Origin: DASZWJ01 sp963813895
GTDB lineage: Bacteria; Pseudomonadota; Gammaproteobacteria; JAURND01
Direction: 5' to 3'
DNA: 64,000 nt
Assembly (NCBI GenBank): GCA_963813895.1
Contig: CAWFAS010000004.1
Span: 248,001-312,000 of the forward strand
This document shows, in pieces, positions 26,689-36,811 of this stretch (position 1 is its first letter; each line of letters starts with the position of its first letter). A program made the position numbers and the translations under genes. The notes below the pieces were generated by a model that saw only the letters and a program-made list of their open reading frames with translations, was not told the DNA's origin and ran no database searches.

Positions 26689-27393
26689 CTATTCATCTTC
26701 TAATTTAAATGGATTAAAGCGCACACCCGGGTTATAAACATCCGGAATCTCATTCCGTTTTAAATAAATAACCAAAAATGAGACGGGAAAAACACTTATC
26801 AATGAAAATATCAACTTCACAAAATAGGAGGTGTAAATTAATTGAAATACCCTACCGAGGGGCATAGTGCCCAAAAAAATAATACTAATACTTACGACCG
26901 TAAAAATTAATTCTCCCGACATAGAAGACAACATGCTACGTAATATGAAAAAACTACCTTTGTACCTAATTTTTAATTTTGAAATAAGAAAAATATTAAG
27001 AAAAGATCCGCCTACCACACCCAAAAAGCTGCCTACAAAAATTCGTAACAATGATCCAACCACTATTTGATAAGCCCCTTGATTATCCATTTGCGGTGGT
27101 GAAGGAAGCAACAATAAACCACTGCAGATCAGTGCAAAAATTAATTCACAAAACAAGGTACCCCAGATGATTTTTCTAGCTGCATCATAGCCATATACTT
27201 CAGCGATAGCATCTAAAAAAACATAGGTTATAGGGATAATAAAAGAAGAAACCGAGGTGACTATATTATCACCTAACAAAACAAATTTATGTGCCATAAC
27301 AACTGATGAAATAAAAATGACAGCATATATCATACTTAATAGATTCAAATACCGCGCTGGTTTTTCTCTTTTCATGCTGATTGACACACCCAT
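26689..27393 (-). CDS. yhhQ: Queuosine precursor transporter, YhhQ/DUF165 family
   Basis: The 234-residue inner-membrane protein has about six helices and the conserved segment FLDAIAEVYGYDAARK, characteristic of the VUT family that imports queuine precursors for tRNA modification. The length fits the family. An alternative start is the ATG at codon 7. It lies 30 bases downstream of the NRPS stop on the same strand but is probably unrelated to it in function. Confidence 0.85.
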   Translation of the reverse strand: MGVSISMKREKPARYLNLLSMIYAVIFISSVVMAHKFVLLGDNIVTSVSSFIIPITYVFLDAIAEVYGYDAARKIIWGTLFCELIFALICSGLLLLPSPPQMDNQGAYQIVVGSLLRIFVGSFLGVVGGSFLNIFLISKLKIRYKGSFFILRSMLSSMSGELIFTVVSISIIFLGTMPLGRVFQLIYTSYFVKLIFSLISVFPVSFLVIYLKRNEIPDVYNPGVRFNPFKLEDE

Positions 27394-27423
27394 ATGAATT
27401 TAATTTTTGAAAAAATAGAACTA

Positions 27424-30400
27424 CTAAAGCTCTTGCTCGAAGTAGCGCAAAGGATTAAGGGCAATAATTTTATCCGGCCTTAAAATTTTCAAATAATCCT
27501 TAATACGTTGCATAAACTCAAGAATATTTTCTGGTTGAATATATTGCGAATGATAACGCATACCAAAATGCAATTCATTGTGCAATAGAAACGTATTAAC
27601 TTCTATCAAGTAAGGAGAAATATAATTTGGATCATGCAACCCTTCAGAAAGAATATGTTCAAACTGAAAAGGCCCATTAGAATTTAAGGTAATGTTACCA
27701 TGAAAATTAAATAGCACTCGCGCATTATCTAAAGGTTTTATGAGTTTTTTAGCATCGACATCATTAGACAAATATTTTATCACACCAAAAGTATGTGCTT
27801 TATTATGTAACTCAGAGAAGCGTGCGGAGATTTTTTCATGGAATCCCAATAAATTGTTGCTCTCCCCATGAATCATCATAGGATATACTGCAACCAACCA
27901 GCCAATGGTACGAGAAAAATTATCTTCTGAAATATTTCTAATCTGGTCTTCTAAATCTACAATGAAATGATCAATCGAGAATATTTGTAGTATAGCTTTT
28001 GCGACAACAGTTAAAATGATCTTATAGGCTGCGGGATTATTTAAGCTCTTAAAGTCCTGCCAGGAAATTTTATCGCGCAATTCTAAATAATCAAATGCAT
28101 ACTTTCCGCCTATAAATTCAGGAAATTTCTTATGAAGACCACATTGTTCTTGTTCTGCCCATAGTAAAAGATGGTCACTAACGCAATTATCCTTAATTTT
28201 ATGACAATATTCAAACCATTTATGACTAGAAGTGCTGACAGAAAGATTTTTTACAAATAAATTTTTAACAACATCAAAATAAGCACTATTCAAATCTTCC
28301 AAAAGTAATCGCATTGATATGCCATCTATTATCAAATGGTGTGATAAAACAATTAATACATCCCTGCTTGGCATCCGCAATAGAAAAAACTCAATCAATG
28401 GGCCGAATGTAATATCAATACGTTTAATTTTAGCATTTATAAATCCTGCTATATCTGATGCATTATATAAGTCTTTCTCACCCACAAGCACTGAAAAATA
28501 GTAATTATCATTACACCTCTGATAATACTGTTCCCAACCATCTACAGTTTGTTTATAGCGCAGTTTAAATGTATCATGGGCATCAACAACTAACTTAATA
28601 CACTTACGTAAAATATCATCATTAATTCTCCACGCCAGAGATACAGTAAACCCATAAAGCCATTGATTAAAATTAGTGATATTTTTTTGAAAAAACCATG
28701 TTTGTGTAGAACTTAATGGTATTAAGATTTCAGAACAAGCAGTTTCTAAATAGGCAGGTAATTCAAAAGATACCTGTTGCGCCAATTCGTGAATAGTCTG
28801 ATACTTGAAAATGTCTTTGGTTTTAATATTCAAACACTTCTTGTTAAGCTTAGAAACAATCATAATACTGCTAATAGAGTCACCACCTAACTCGAAAAAG
28901 TTATCATAAATGCCAATATTCTGTATACCTAAATATTCTTCCCAAATTTCAGCGATTAGTTTCTCTTTATCTGATACGGGGGGTTTATATAAATGTCGCA
29001 ATGCCTTTGGAAACTTTACCAATGCTAGCAGTTGATCCTTATCAATTTTGTCAGATGAATTTAATGGCCATGAATTAATTACATGGAAAGTATGCGGTAA
29101 AGCATACTCAGGAATGTAGTTTTGCAATGCTATACGGATCTGGCCAGTATCCAGAAACCTAGCAAATGGTGCATTAAACAACATATCATTATTTAAGAGT
29201 GGGCTTTTAAGACTTTGTTTTATATAAAATCTTTTAAATTTTTTAACTACAGACTCTTGAATAAAAACAACGTTAAATGTCTGACAATTATTATCTGCCG
29301 ACACAAGGAAATAAACTTGATAACCTGAATTTTTGGCAATCTCCGTAAAAAAATTGCGCTCTGTGCCCGGCAAGTCATCTGAATATTTTTTTAAATATTC
29401 ATTGAAAGTACCTACAAATTCAGCTTGAGACAACCACTGGTCTATCAGTTGAACCTGAGAAATCCAGACATCCTTAACCGAAGATAATCCCCAATAGGGA
29501 GGATTTTCCTTCAGTAAATAGGCGCGTATCTCCTCTTTCGACCAGATTTTGGAATCCCAATCCACAAAACACACATCGATAGTAAAAAGATTAGCATCAT
29601 CCTTAAGCAAAACCACATCGTATCTAAAGAGATTAAGTTCATTAGCTACCGTACCAGATTTTATAAATATGTTGACTTTATAAGCTTGTGAGTATTTATC
29701 CGTGATTTTATAAAAATATTGTGGATCCAGTAGTAGCTCGTTTTCATGGCTAGCATAATGCATAACTAATTTTTCGAAATCACATTGCGCAGCTCGATAA
29801 TGCAATTGATAAGCAGCCACTAGCCGCCAATAAAGTGCATTATGCATGTAGTTTCTAATATCACCGAGAACAATAGTATTTGGCTTAATTTCACACATTA
29901 GGTAATCAATAAACTGACCCAAATATTGGCCGCTGGGAAAATATTGGATAACCGAATTTACAATCACGGTATCATAGTTTTTATCAGCTAATTCAGATAA
30001 TTGATTAGCATCGAGTCTATACCGGCGAACTATACGTTGAAAATTTTCCTTCTCAGCATCAGTAACCTGCGCCTCTACTACTGATTCAGCCACTATTGAA
30101 ATATCCGTTGCTACGTATTTCTCACAATACTTATATATATTTAATAGGATTAAACCCGATCCATAGCCTATTTCCAAAACAGAAGAAGGCTTTAAACCCC
30201 GAATGAGGTTTAAGATATTTTCAAGCCATTCCTGCATCTCAAAATCAGAAAAAATTTCATGAGTTAAACTATTTCTCCACCCAGCGATATTAAATCCTTT
30301 AGGATATAAAGAAGAAGAATTTTGGTAAATTTCATCGAATATCTGTGACCAGCTTCTTTGCTGAATTTTAGTCATCATTTCAATACCAGAATATAATTTA

Positions 30401-33400
30401 TCGACTTTTAAAAAAGCATGCAGCTGCATAACTTTTCCTAGACCCTCATCAGCTATAACTACCGCCGAACTGACAAAAGGTAGTTTTTTTAGCGCTGCCT
30501 CAACTTCATCTAATTCAACACGATAGCCACGAACTTTAATTTGCCGATCTAATCGACTACAGAAAATTATTCCAGCATCTATTGAAAACTTCGCCAAATC
30601 TCCAGTTTTATACAGAATACACTCATCTTTTCCAGGTAATTTAACAGTAATAAATTTTTTCATAGTTAGTTCTTTATCATTTAAATAACCCTGAGCTAAA
30701 CCAGGTCCTGCAAGGTAAAGCTCACCCATCATTCCTTTGGGGAGTTGAATTAAATTTTCATCTAATATATAAGCCTGCATATCATCAAAAGGTTCTCCGA
30801 TATGACTCTCGGTGCGAACAATATCGAGTTCTGTAATGACGTGAGAAGTTACATGGACTGTCACTTCAGTGATACCATACATATTTATTAAGATAGGTTT
30901 TTCTAACCCAAAATGATTATTCCATCTCGCTAATTTTGATGCATCTAATTTCTCGCCACCAAAAACAATATAACGTAACTTATTGAAAGATAAATTTTCA
31001 ATTAAATTGATAGAGTCCATTAAAGAATAAAATGCGCCAGGTGTTTGACTCACTATTGTGATTGAATATTCATTAATAAATTCAGCAAAAATTTTTGGAG
31101 ATGATGATATTTCGTCTGGCGCTAACACTAAAGACCCACCATGAGCCAATGCACCAAATATTTCCCAGACTGAAAAATCAAAAGCATAAGAATGAAATTG
31201 TAGCCAAATATCACTTTCACCATAAGCAACCCGCGAACTTGTCATAGCGAATAATCTGGCGAGATTTAAATGATTAATTAGCACGCCTTTAGGAACTCCA
31301 GTCGTGCCTGATGTATAAATAATATAAGCAGCATCTTGCAACTCAACCACTGGCAGGTTAGCCAACGTAATATCAGCAAAACTTGATGGATTGTTGTTAT
31401 CGAGATAAATTATCTCTGGAGGAAAACTCATTTTCAGCACCAGTGGCTGAGATGATAAAATATAATGACAATTACAATTCTCAATAATTTGCTTAATACG
31501 ATTTTGTGGCCAGGAAAGATGAATTGGCACATAAGCATTCCCGGACATCAATACCGCTAATATTGCAACGATCATATCAAACGAGCGATGGAAATATAAA
31601 ACAATAAATTGTTTATGTATAGCACGCTGCGCATACAGATAATTAGCCAGAGAATAAGCACGCTGGTATAATTCTCCGTAAGTCATATTTTGCTCAATAG
31701 TTTGCAAAGCAATACTATCAGGATAAGATATAGCCCATTGGCAAAACTGTTCAATTACGGTTTTGGCTCTGTACTGGGCTAATTGCAGCTTTTTTACTGG
31801 AAGAGGATAGAGATCCTGATTTGAAAATCGGGATAAATCTACTTTTTTTAATGGCATGTAATTTTGCAATAATGCCATTCTTGTAATTTCCTCGTAGCAT
31901 TGGCTTAGATGGGAGATACTCTTTGAGTCAAATAAATCAGTGTTATATTCGACATACCCTTCTAGACAATTTAGATTATTATCATAAACGTAAAAAATAA
32001 TATCAAACCTTGAGATATTGATATCAAGATATGATTTTTCAACCTTTACTCCATTAAAATTTAAGGTTGGCGAATCCATATTCAACAATACAAATGCGAC
32101 TTGGAATAATGGATTATGGCTTAAAGTACGAGCAGGGTTTATCATTTCAATCAATTTATCAAACGAGAAAGTTTGATGGGCTAATGATTCAATTACTTGT
32201 GTTTGAACATTATCTGCCAGCGCATTAAAATTCTGATCATCATCCAGATTGATACGCAGAAGTATTGTATTAGCCATAAAACCAATGGTTTTCTCAAATA
32301 GCAATTCTGATCGATTTGCAACACTTGTGCCTAGTACAATATCTTTTTGCAAAGTCATTTTATGAGCCAAGAAGCTGAATGCCGCCAAAAGAATGCTATA
32401 TAAACTTAATTTATGCAAACGCGCATAGTTTCTTAATTCATCAGTTAATATGTGTTCAAAAGAAAAATAATGATTCCTGCCGGTGAATTTCTCAACTTCG
32501 GGATGAATATAATCCACAGGGAAATTAAATTTTGGCAACCTAGCACCAATAATTTTTTTCCAATATTTTAAATCATTTACCATTCGATCTTTATTATCTA
32601 CTTGAAAATTTTGCCACTCACAGTAAGTCAGGTGTAGCGAATAGGGCAATGATATCTGGTTCTCATGCTGATTAGTTTGAATACCATTGTATAACTGTGT
32701 TAATTCCGTTAAAAAAATGGATAATGACCAAGCATCAAAAATGATATGATGAAAATTAATTAAAAAATAATATTTTTCATGGCCAAATTTCACAATATCC
32801 GCATTGAAAAGGGGACCTTTTTCTAAATCAAAAGGTTTACTGGCTAAATTTTTTATGAGTGTTAGTGCTGCTTCTCTAGCATTAATATTTTTTTTTATGT
32901 GATGCACATTAAGAATTTTGTTTTGCTGCAATCTTTTTATTTGCCAAAATTGCTTTTCTGATTGAACAGTAACTATTGAGGCTAATGTGTCCTGCCTCAT
33001 TACTAATATTTCCAAGGCGCTCTTTAATTTTAGAATATTGATTTCTCCAGAAATATCAAATAAAAATGGCATATTATAGAAAGGATTTTTTCGATTAGCT
33101 TTCCATAAAAACCAGAGCCTTTTTTGATTGCCGGTTAAAGGCTGCAAAAAATCAACTTTCACCAGTTCAGTATTCTGACGAATAGTTATTTTTGGACTTG
33201 ATATAATAAATTTATAAAATTCTTCCGGCGTCGGATATTGATAAAAATCAATTAATTCCAGGCTAGATTCGAGTTGTTTTTCTAATTTATTTAAAATACG
33301 TACTGCTGCTAAAGATCTACCATCTATTGCCAAAAAATTATCGTTAAAATTTACAGGTATCTTCAAAACTTCCTGCCAGGCTCTTTGTATAGTTAGCAAA

Positions 33401-36400
33401 ACTCCTGTTTGCATACTATGCACGGCATTCCGGGGATTATGATTTGTCTTGTTAACCTGAGCAATTTTTTTTATGATTTTTTTATAATCTATTTTTCCAT
33501 TAGTGGTTACTGGAATTTTGGCTAAACTAATGATCGATTGAGGAATCATATAATAGGGTAAATGATCAGACAGATAGCGACTAATTTCTTTGAGTTCCGC
33601 TTGGGATAATCTGGGACTGACAGCTAGATAGATATTTTTATTCATATCTACCGCATGCACTATCGCAACAGCTAAGTTTACTAGTGGATGGTCAATTAAC
33701 AAGTATTCGATTTCTTTGAGTTCTACGCGAAATCCTGAAATTTTGATTTGACTGTCTTTGCGCCCCTGAAATAAAATACAACCATCGTCCCGGTATTTTC
33801 CTATATCTCCCGTTCTATATAATTTTTCATTGGTCAATGGATGCGTGATAAAATGTTTTTCAGTTAGATCATTATCTTTACAATAGCCTAAAGCTACACC
33901 TTTGCCACCAATATAAATATCCCCCGTTATGCCCACAGACGTAGGCAAAAGATTTTTATCATAAACGAACATTTTTTGATTGCTCAACGGATATCCGTAG
34001 GGAATACTTTTTAGGTAATCCTGTTGAGAATCAATGGGAAAATAAATGGACCAGATCGCACCTTCAGTTGCACCACCGAGCGACCAAACATCTGTCACTG
34101 ATGCAATTTTATCAACTACCCGCTTTGGCAAATCGATCGGAATCCAATCTCCACTCATTAAGATTGCTCTTAGCTTTATATTATTTAAGCTTAGCTGTTT
34201 GTCTTCAAGAAAGCTGATGAGTAAATCAACATAGGCTGGAACAGAGTTCCAAATAGATACCTGGTGATTCTGCAGATAAGTTATTAAAGCACGTGGATCT
34301 CGATGATGATCCTTATGAGGAATAACAATAGCCCCGCCAACAAATAAGGGAGCAAAAATATCATAAACGGATAAGTCGAAACTTAAAGCAGATAGCAGTA
34401 GCGTTCTATCTTTCTCGTTAAGATTTAAACGCTGATTAATATCATATATAGTATTAAGCACACTCTCATGCGTAGTTACAATACCTTTAGGTTCTCCTGT
34501 AGTGCCAGAGGTAAAAATTATATAGGCAATATTATGATTTGGAACTATTGATAAATCAAAGGGAAAATCTAATAATTCTTTTGAATGTAATGGCCAGGAC
34601 ACAACGCTAAAAGCAATGTCGAGGTTACTGATTTTATCGCCGCTATCTATATTAGTCAGTAAAAATTTTATTTCTGCTCTTATTATAAAACGTTTTATTC
34701 TTCCAATAGGATCTTCCTTATTTAATGGGACATAGCTTGCACCAGCCAATAAGACTGCTAAACAAGCAATAACCTGCTCATAACCTTTTTCCATATAAAT
34801 CCCGACACAGCTTCCTTTGACAACGCCTTGGCTACATAGAAGAGCAGCATAATGACAAACTGACAACAACAGTTCTTGATAAGTCATCATTTTTTGCGGT
34901 GCAATTACTGCGATATTATTGGGTGTTATCTTTGCCTGGCTAATAAACTGAAGATGCATGCGCTTTTCTCCAGCAAAAACTTGCTTAGTATAGTTCCATT
35001 GATTAAAAACTACTTTCTTATAGGCTTCCGGTAAAATGCTTAGATTATCCAGCTGAACTTCCGGTGAACGCACGATTTGTGAAAGCAAACTATTGAGTTG
35101 CGACTTTATCCAATCCGCTAATTTGTCCGCCGCAAGGTTTTTGTCATGCGTCGACCAAACCTGCATATCTAGAAGATCGAGAGGAATACATAACTCAATT
35201 TCATTTTTTTTTATTTTAAAAATAAAGCTTTCCGTCAAATTATTGACTTGAAAACTATCGCTAAGACTTATAACGACTGGAAAAATCTCGGATAAACTTT
35301 GGTTCCGATAACGTGACAAAGATGCATAACGCTCATAAAGGTCACATGGCCAGACTTGGCTTCTTTCGGTAATTTTCAATTCACATACAGACAGCACTTC
35401 ACGAAATTTCATTGCATTATTTAGATTGATTGTGCAAGGATTAATACTGGAAAAACAAGCGGTCTTGGATTCGGTAATCTGTAACCCATAATGAACCATT
35501 TGCGCATTGTCTAACTTCAGCAAATATACCGTCAATAACGCGAGAAAAAAATTTTCCGCTGTTACAGAAAAACAATACAATAATTTTTGTAAATCTTCAG
35601 TATTAACATCTAAAGTAAAAATAGCAACTTTACTATCAATGCCTTGCTTAAGTGGGGAAAGGTAAATCTTATGCAAACCCGTATCAGGAGTATATTCATG
35701 GAAATCTTTAATAAAAATATTTTCATAATCTCCGACCTTATCATTCCAAAACTCTAAATCTCTTTGTTCTTCTATATTGATTGAGTATGTCTTACCTAGA
35801 AAAAAATCCAAACTTTCTATCTGAGGTTTTTTATTTTCCATCAATAACTTTAATTCTGAAACACACACCACACCATCTTTAAGAATGAGGTTTATACCAG
35901 CAGATTTATTTTCGAGACTACATTCTTCCTTATCAAACGTATTTTGCACTTTACCAATAGCAATTAAATTATTGCCCAAAATCAACTTAGGCAGTGCCAA
36001 TGGATTATCATACGGCCCATAATCTAAAGCTCTTATTAAATTAAAAACATCAGAAATCTTCATATTAGAATGAAGCAATCCATTTGCTTTTGGTTTTTTA
36101 TTTAAAGGGTAAAATGTACGAATATTTAGATTTTGTGGTCGTGAAAGCAGAGCGCTGCCCATCAATCGTGAACAAAGAATGCTAAAACTTTCTATTGCTG
36201 CCGCAAAGCACTTTATGTTTAACTTAAAGGCTGAATCATCTGGAGAAATAATAACTTCTTGCTGTAATAGAATATCCCCCGCATCAATTTCTTCACTCAT
36301 TAAGTGCCAGGTAACACCATAATTCTTTTCGCCTTGCAAAATTGCCCATGTAGTTGCATGCGAACCGGCATAGAGTGGCAACAGGCTATTATGAAAGTTG

Positions 36401-36657
36401 ATAGGACAAGAGAAATATGCTAATTCTGACTGCTTCAAAATCACAGGATTATCAATGCTAAATAGATAATCTATTTTTTCAGCAAGCGCAACAATCTGAC
36501 CAACGTTGTCGTAAATGGGAAGGTCATAAGTTGCAAGTAGCTCCAGTATTTCTATATCTGTAGTTATTATTCCTAGAATAGACAAAGATTTTTTTTTCAA
36601 AATCTCAATGCAGCTTATAATAAGGCTGCCTCGACCTATGAGTATACAATTTTTCAT
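27424..36657 (-). CDS. NRPS: formyltransferase-C(partial)-A-PCP-C-A(MT)-PCP-E
   Basis: This 3,077-residue synthetase has, in order: an N-terminal formyltransferase (NFHNSLLPLYAGSH near 88, EIDAGDIL near 122) with its C-terminal subdomain; a C-type domain lacking HHxxxD (about 300-560); A1 (SGTTGEPKG near 711); PCP1 (DGRSLAAV near 1112); C (HHIIFDAWS near 1302); A2 (SGTTGVPKG near 1780) with an inserted methyltransferase (LEIGYGSG near 2159); PCP2 (LGGDSI near 2591); and an epimerase (HHLIIDGIS near 2771, SRTIGW near 2914). No thioesterase is present. By eye A1 reads D-L-Y-N-L-S-L-I-W-K (cysteine) and A2 D-F-W-S-V-G-M-V-H-K (close to threonine). The start at 36657 has GGAG upstream. The order recalls LgrA of linear gramicidin. 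Confidence 0.92.
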   Translation of the reverse strand: MKNCILIGRGSLIISCIEILKKKSLSILGIITTDIEILELLATYDLPIYDNVGQIVALAEKIDYLFSIDNPVILKQSELAYFSCPINFHNSLLPLYAGSHATTWAILQGEKNYGVTWHLMSEEIDAGDILLQQEVIISPDDSAFKLNIKCFAAAIESFSILCSRLMGSALLSRPQNLNIRTFYPLNKKPKANGLLHSNMKISDVFNLIRALDYGPYDNPLALPKLILGNNLIAIGKVQNTFDKEECSLENKSAGINLILKDGVVCVSELKLLMENKKPQIESLDFFLGKTYSINIEEQRDLEFWNDKVGDYENIFIKDFHEYTPDTGLHKIYLSPLKQGIDSKVAIFTLDVNTEDLQKLLYCFSVTAENFFLALLTVYLLKLDNAQMVHYGLQITESKTACFSSINPCTINLNNAMKFREVLSVCELKITERSQVWPCDLYERYASLSRYRNQSLSEIFPVVISLSDSFQVNNLTESFIFKIKKNEIELCIPLDLLDMQVWSTHDKNLAADKLADWIKSQLNSLLSQIVRSPEVQLDNLSILPEAYKKVVFNQWNYTKQVFAGEKRMHLQFISQAKITPNNIAVIAPQKMMTYQELLLSVCHYAALLCSQGVVKGSCVGIYMEKGYEQVIACLAVLLAGASYVPLNKEDPIGRIKRFIIRAEIKFLLTNIDSGDKISNLDIAFSVVSWPLHSKELLDFPFDLSIVPNHNIAYIIFTSGTTGEPKGIVTTHESVLNTIYDINQRLNLNEKDRTLLLSALSFDLSVYDIFAPLFVGGAIVIPHKDHHRDPRALITYLQNHQVSIWNSVPAYVDLLISFLEDKQLSLNNIKLRAILMSGDWIPIDLPKRVVDKIASVTDVWSLGGATEGAIWSIYFPIDSQQDYLKSIPYGYPLSNQKMFVYDKNLLPTSVGITGDIYIGGKGVALGYCKDNDLTEKHFITHPLTNEKLYRTGDIGKYRDDGCILFQGRKDSQIKISGFRVELKEIEYLLIDHPLVNLAVAIVHAVDMNKNIYLAVSPRLSQAELKEISRYLSDHLPYYMIPQSIISLAKIPVTTNGKIDYKKIIKKIAQVNKTNHNPRNAVHSMQTGVLLTIQRAWQEVLKIPVNFNDNFLAIDGRSLAAVRILNKLEKQLESSLELIDFYQYPTPEEFYKFIISSPKITIRQNTELVKVDFLQPLTGNQKRLWFLWKANRKNPFYNMPFLFDISGEINILKLKSALEILVMRQDTLASIVTVQSEKQFWQIKRLQQNKILNVHHIKKNINAREAALTLIKNLASKPFDLEKGPLFNADIVKFGHEKYYFLINFHHIIFDAWSLSIFLTELTQLYNGIQTNQHENQISLPYSLHLTYCEWQNFQVDNKDRMVNDLKYWKKIIGARLPKFNFPVDYIHPEVEKFTGRNHYFSFEHILTDELRNYARLHKLSLYSILLAAFSFLAHKMTLQKDIVLGTSVANRSELLFEKTIGFMANTILLRINLDDDQNFNALADNVQTQVIESLAHQTFSFDKLIEMINPARTLSHNPLFQVAFVLLNMDSPTLNFNGVKVEKSYLDINISRFDIIFYVYDNNLNCLEGYVEYNTDLFDSKSISHLSQCYEEITRMALLQNYMPLKKVDLSRFSNQDLYPLPVKKLQLAQYRAKTVIEQFCQWAISYPDSIALQTIEQNMTYGELYQRAYSLANYLYAQRAIHKQFIVLYFHRSFDMIVAILAVLMSGNAYVPIHLSWPQNRIKQIIENCNCHYILSSQPLVLKMSFPPEIIYLDNNNPSSFADITLANLPVVELQDAAYIIYTSGTTGVPKGVLINHLNLARLFAMTSSRVAYGESDIWLQFHSYAFDFSVWEIFGALAHGGSLVLAPDEISSSPKIFAEFINEYSITIVSQTPGAFYSLMDSINLIENLSFNKLRYIVFGGEKLDASKLARWNNHFGLEKPILINMYGITEVTVHVTSHVITELDIVRTESHIGEPFDDMQAYILDENLIQLPKGMMGELYLAGPGLAQGYLNDKELTMKKFITVKLPGKDECILYKTGDLAKFSIDAGIIFCSRLDRQIKVRGYRVELDEVEAALKKLPFVSSAVVIADEGLGKVMQLHAFLKVDKLYSGIEMMTKIQQRSWSQIFDEIYQNSSSLYPKGFNIAGWRNSLTHEIFSDFEMQEWLENILNLIRGLKPSSVLEIGYGSGLILLNIYKYCEKYVATDISIVAESVVEAQVTDAEKENFQRIVRRYRLDANQLSELADKNYDTVIVNSVIQYFPSGQYLGQFIDYLMCEIKPNTIVLGDIRNYMHNALYWRLVAAYQLHYRAAQCDFEKLVMHYASHENELLLDPQYFYKITDKYSQAYKVNIFIKSGTVANELNLFRYDVVLLKDDANLFTIDVCFVDWDSKIWSKEEIRAYLLKENPPYWGLSSVKDVWISQVQLIDQWLSQAEFVGTFNEYLKKYSDDLPGTERNFFTEIAKNSGYQVYFLVSADNNCQTFNVVFIQESVVKKFKRFYIKQSLKSPLLNNDMLFNAPFARFLDTGQIRIALQNYIPEYALPHTFHVINSWPLNSSDKIDKDQLLALVKFPKALRHLYKPPVSDKEKLIAEIWEEYLGIQNIGIYDNFFELGGDSISSIMIVSKLNKKCLNIKTKDIFKYQTIHELAQQVSFELPAYLETACSEILIPLSSTQTWFFQKNITNFNQWLYGFTVSLAWRINDDILRKCIKLVVDAHDTFKLRYKQTVDGWEQYYQRCNDNYYFSVLVGEKDLYNASDIAGFINAKIKRIDITFGPLIEFFLLRMPSRDVLIVLSHHLIIDGISMRLLLEDLNSAYFDVVKNLFVKNLSVSTSSHKWFEYCHKIKDNCVSDHLLLWAEQEQCGLHKKFPEFIGGKYAFDYLELRDKISWQDFKSLNNPAAYKIILTVVAKAILQIFSIDHFIVDLEDQIRNISEDNFSRTIGWLVAVYPMMIHGESNNLLGFHEKISARFSELHNKAHTFGVIKYLSNDVDAKKLIKPLDNARVLFNFHGNITLNSNGPFQFEHILSEGLHDPNYISPYLIEVNTFLLHNELHFGMRYHSQYIQPENILEFMQRIKDYLKILRPDKIIALNPLRYFEQEL

Positions 36658-36811
36658 ACTTAAACTCCGCTGCAACTTTAATCTTTTTTTTGCAGGTAGG
36701 AAACGGAAAATACATGATAGATTCGACTTTTATAATTATTCAATATTTTAAGTTAATTTCAGGGATCAAAAAATCATCCTGCAGCTTGACCCTAAGGAAG
36801 CAAAATTTATT

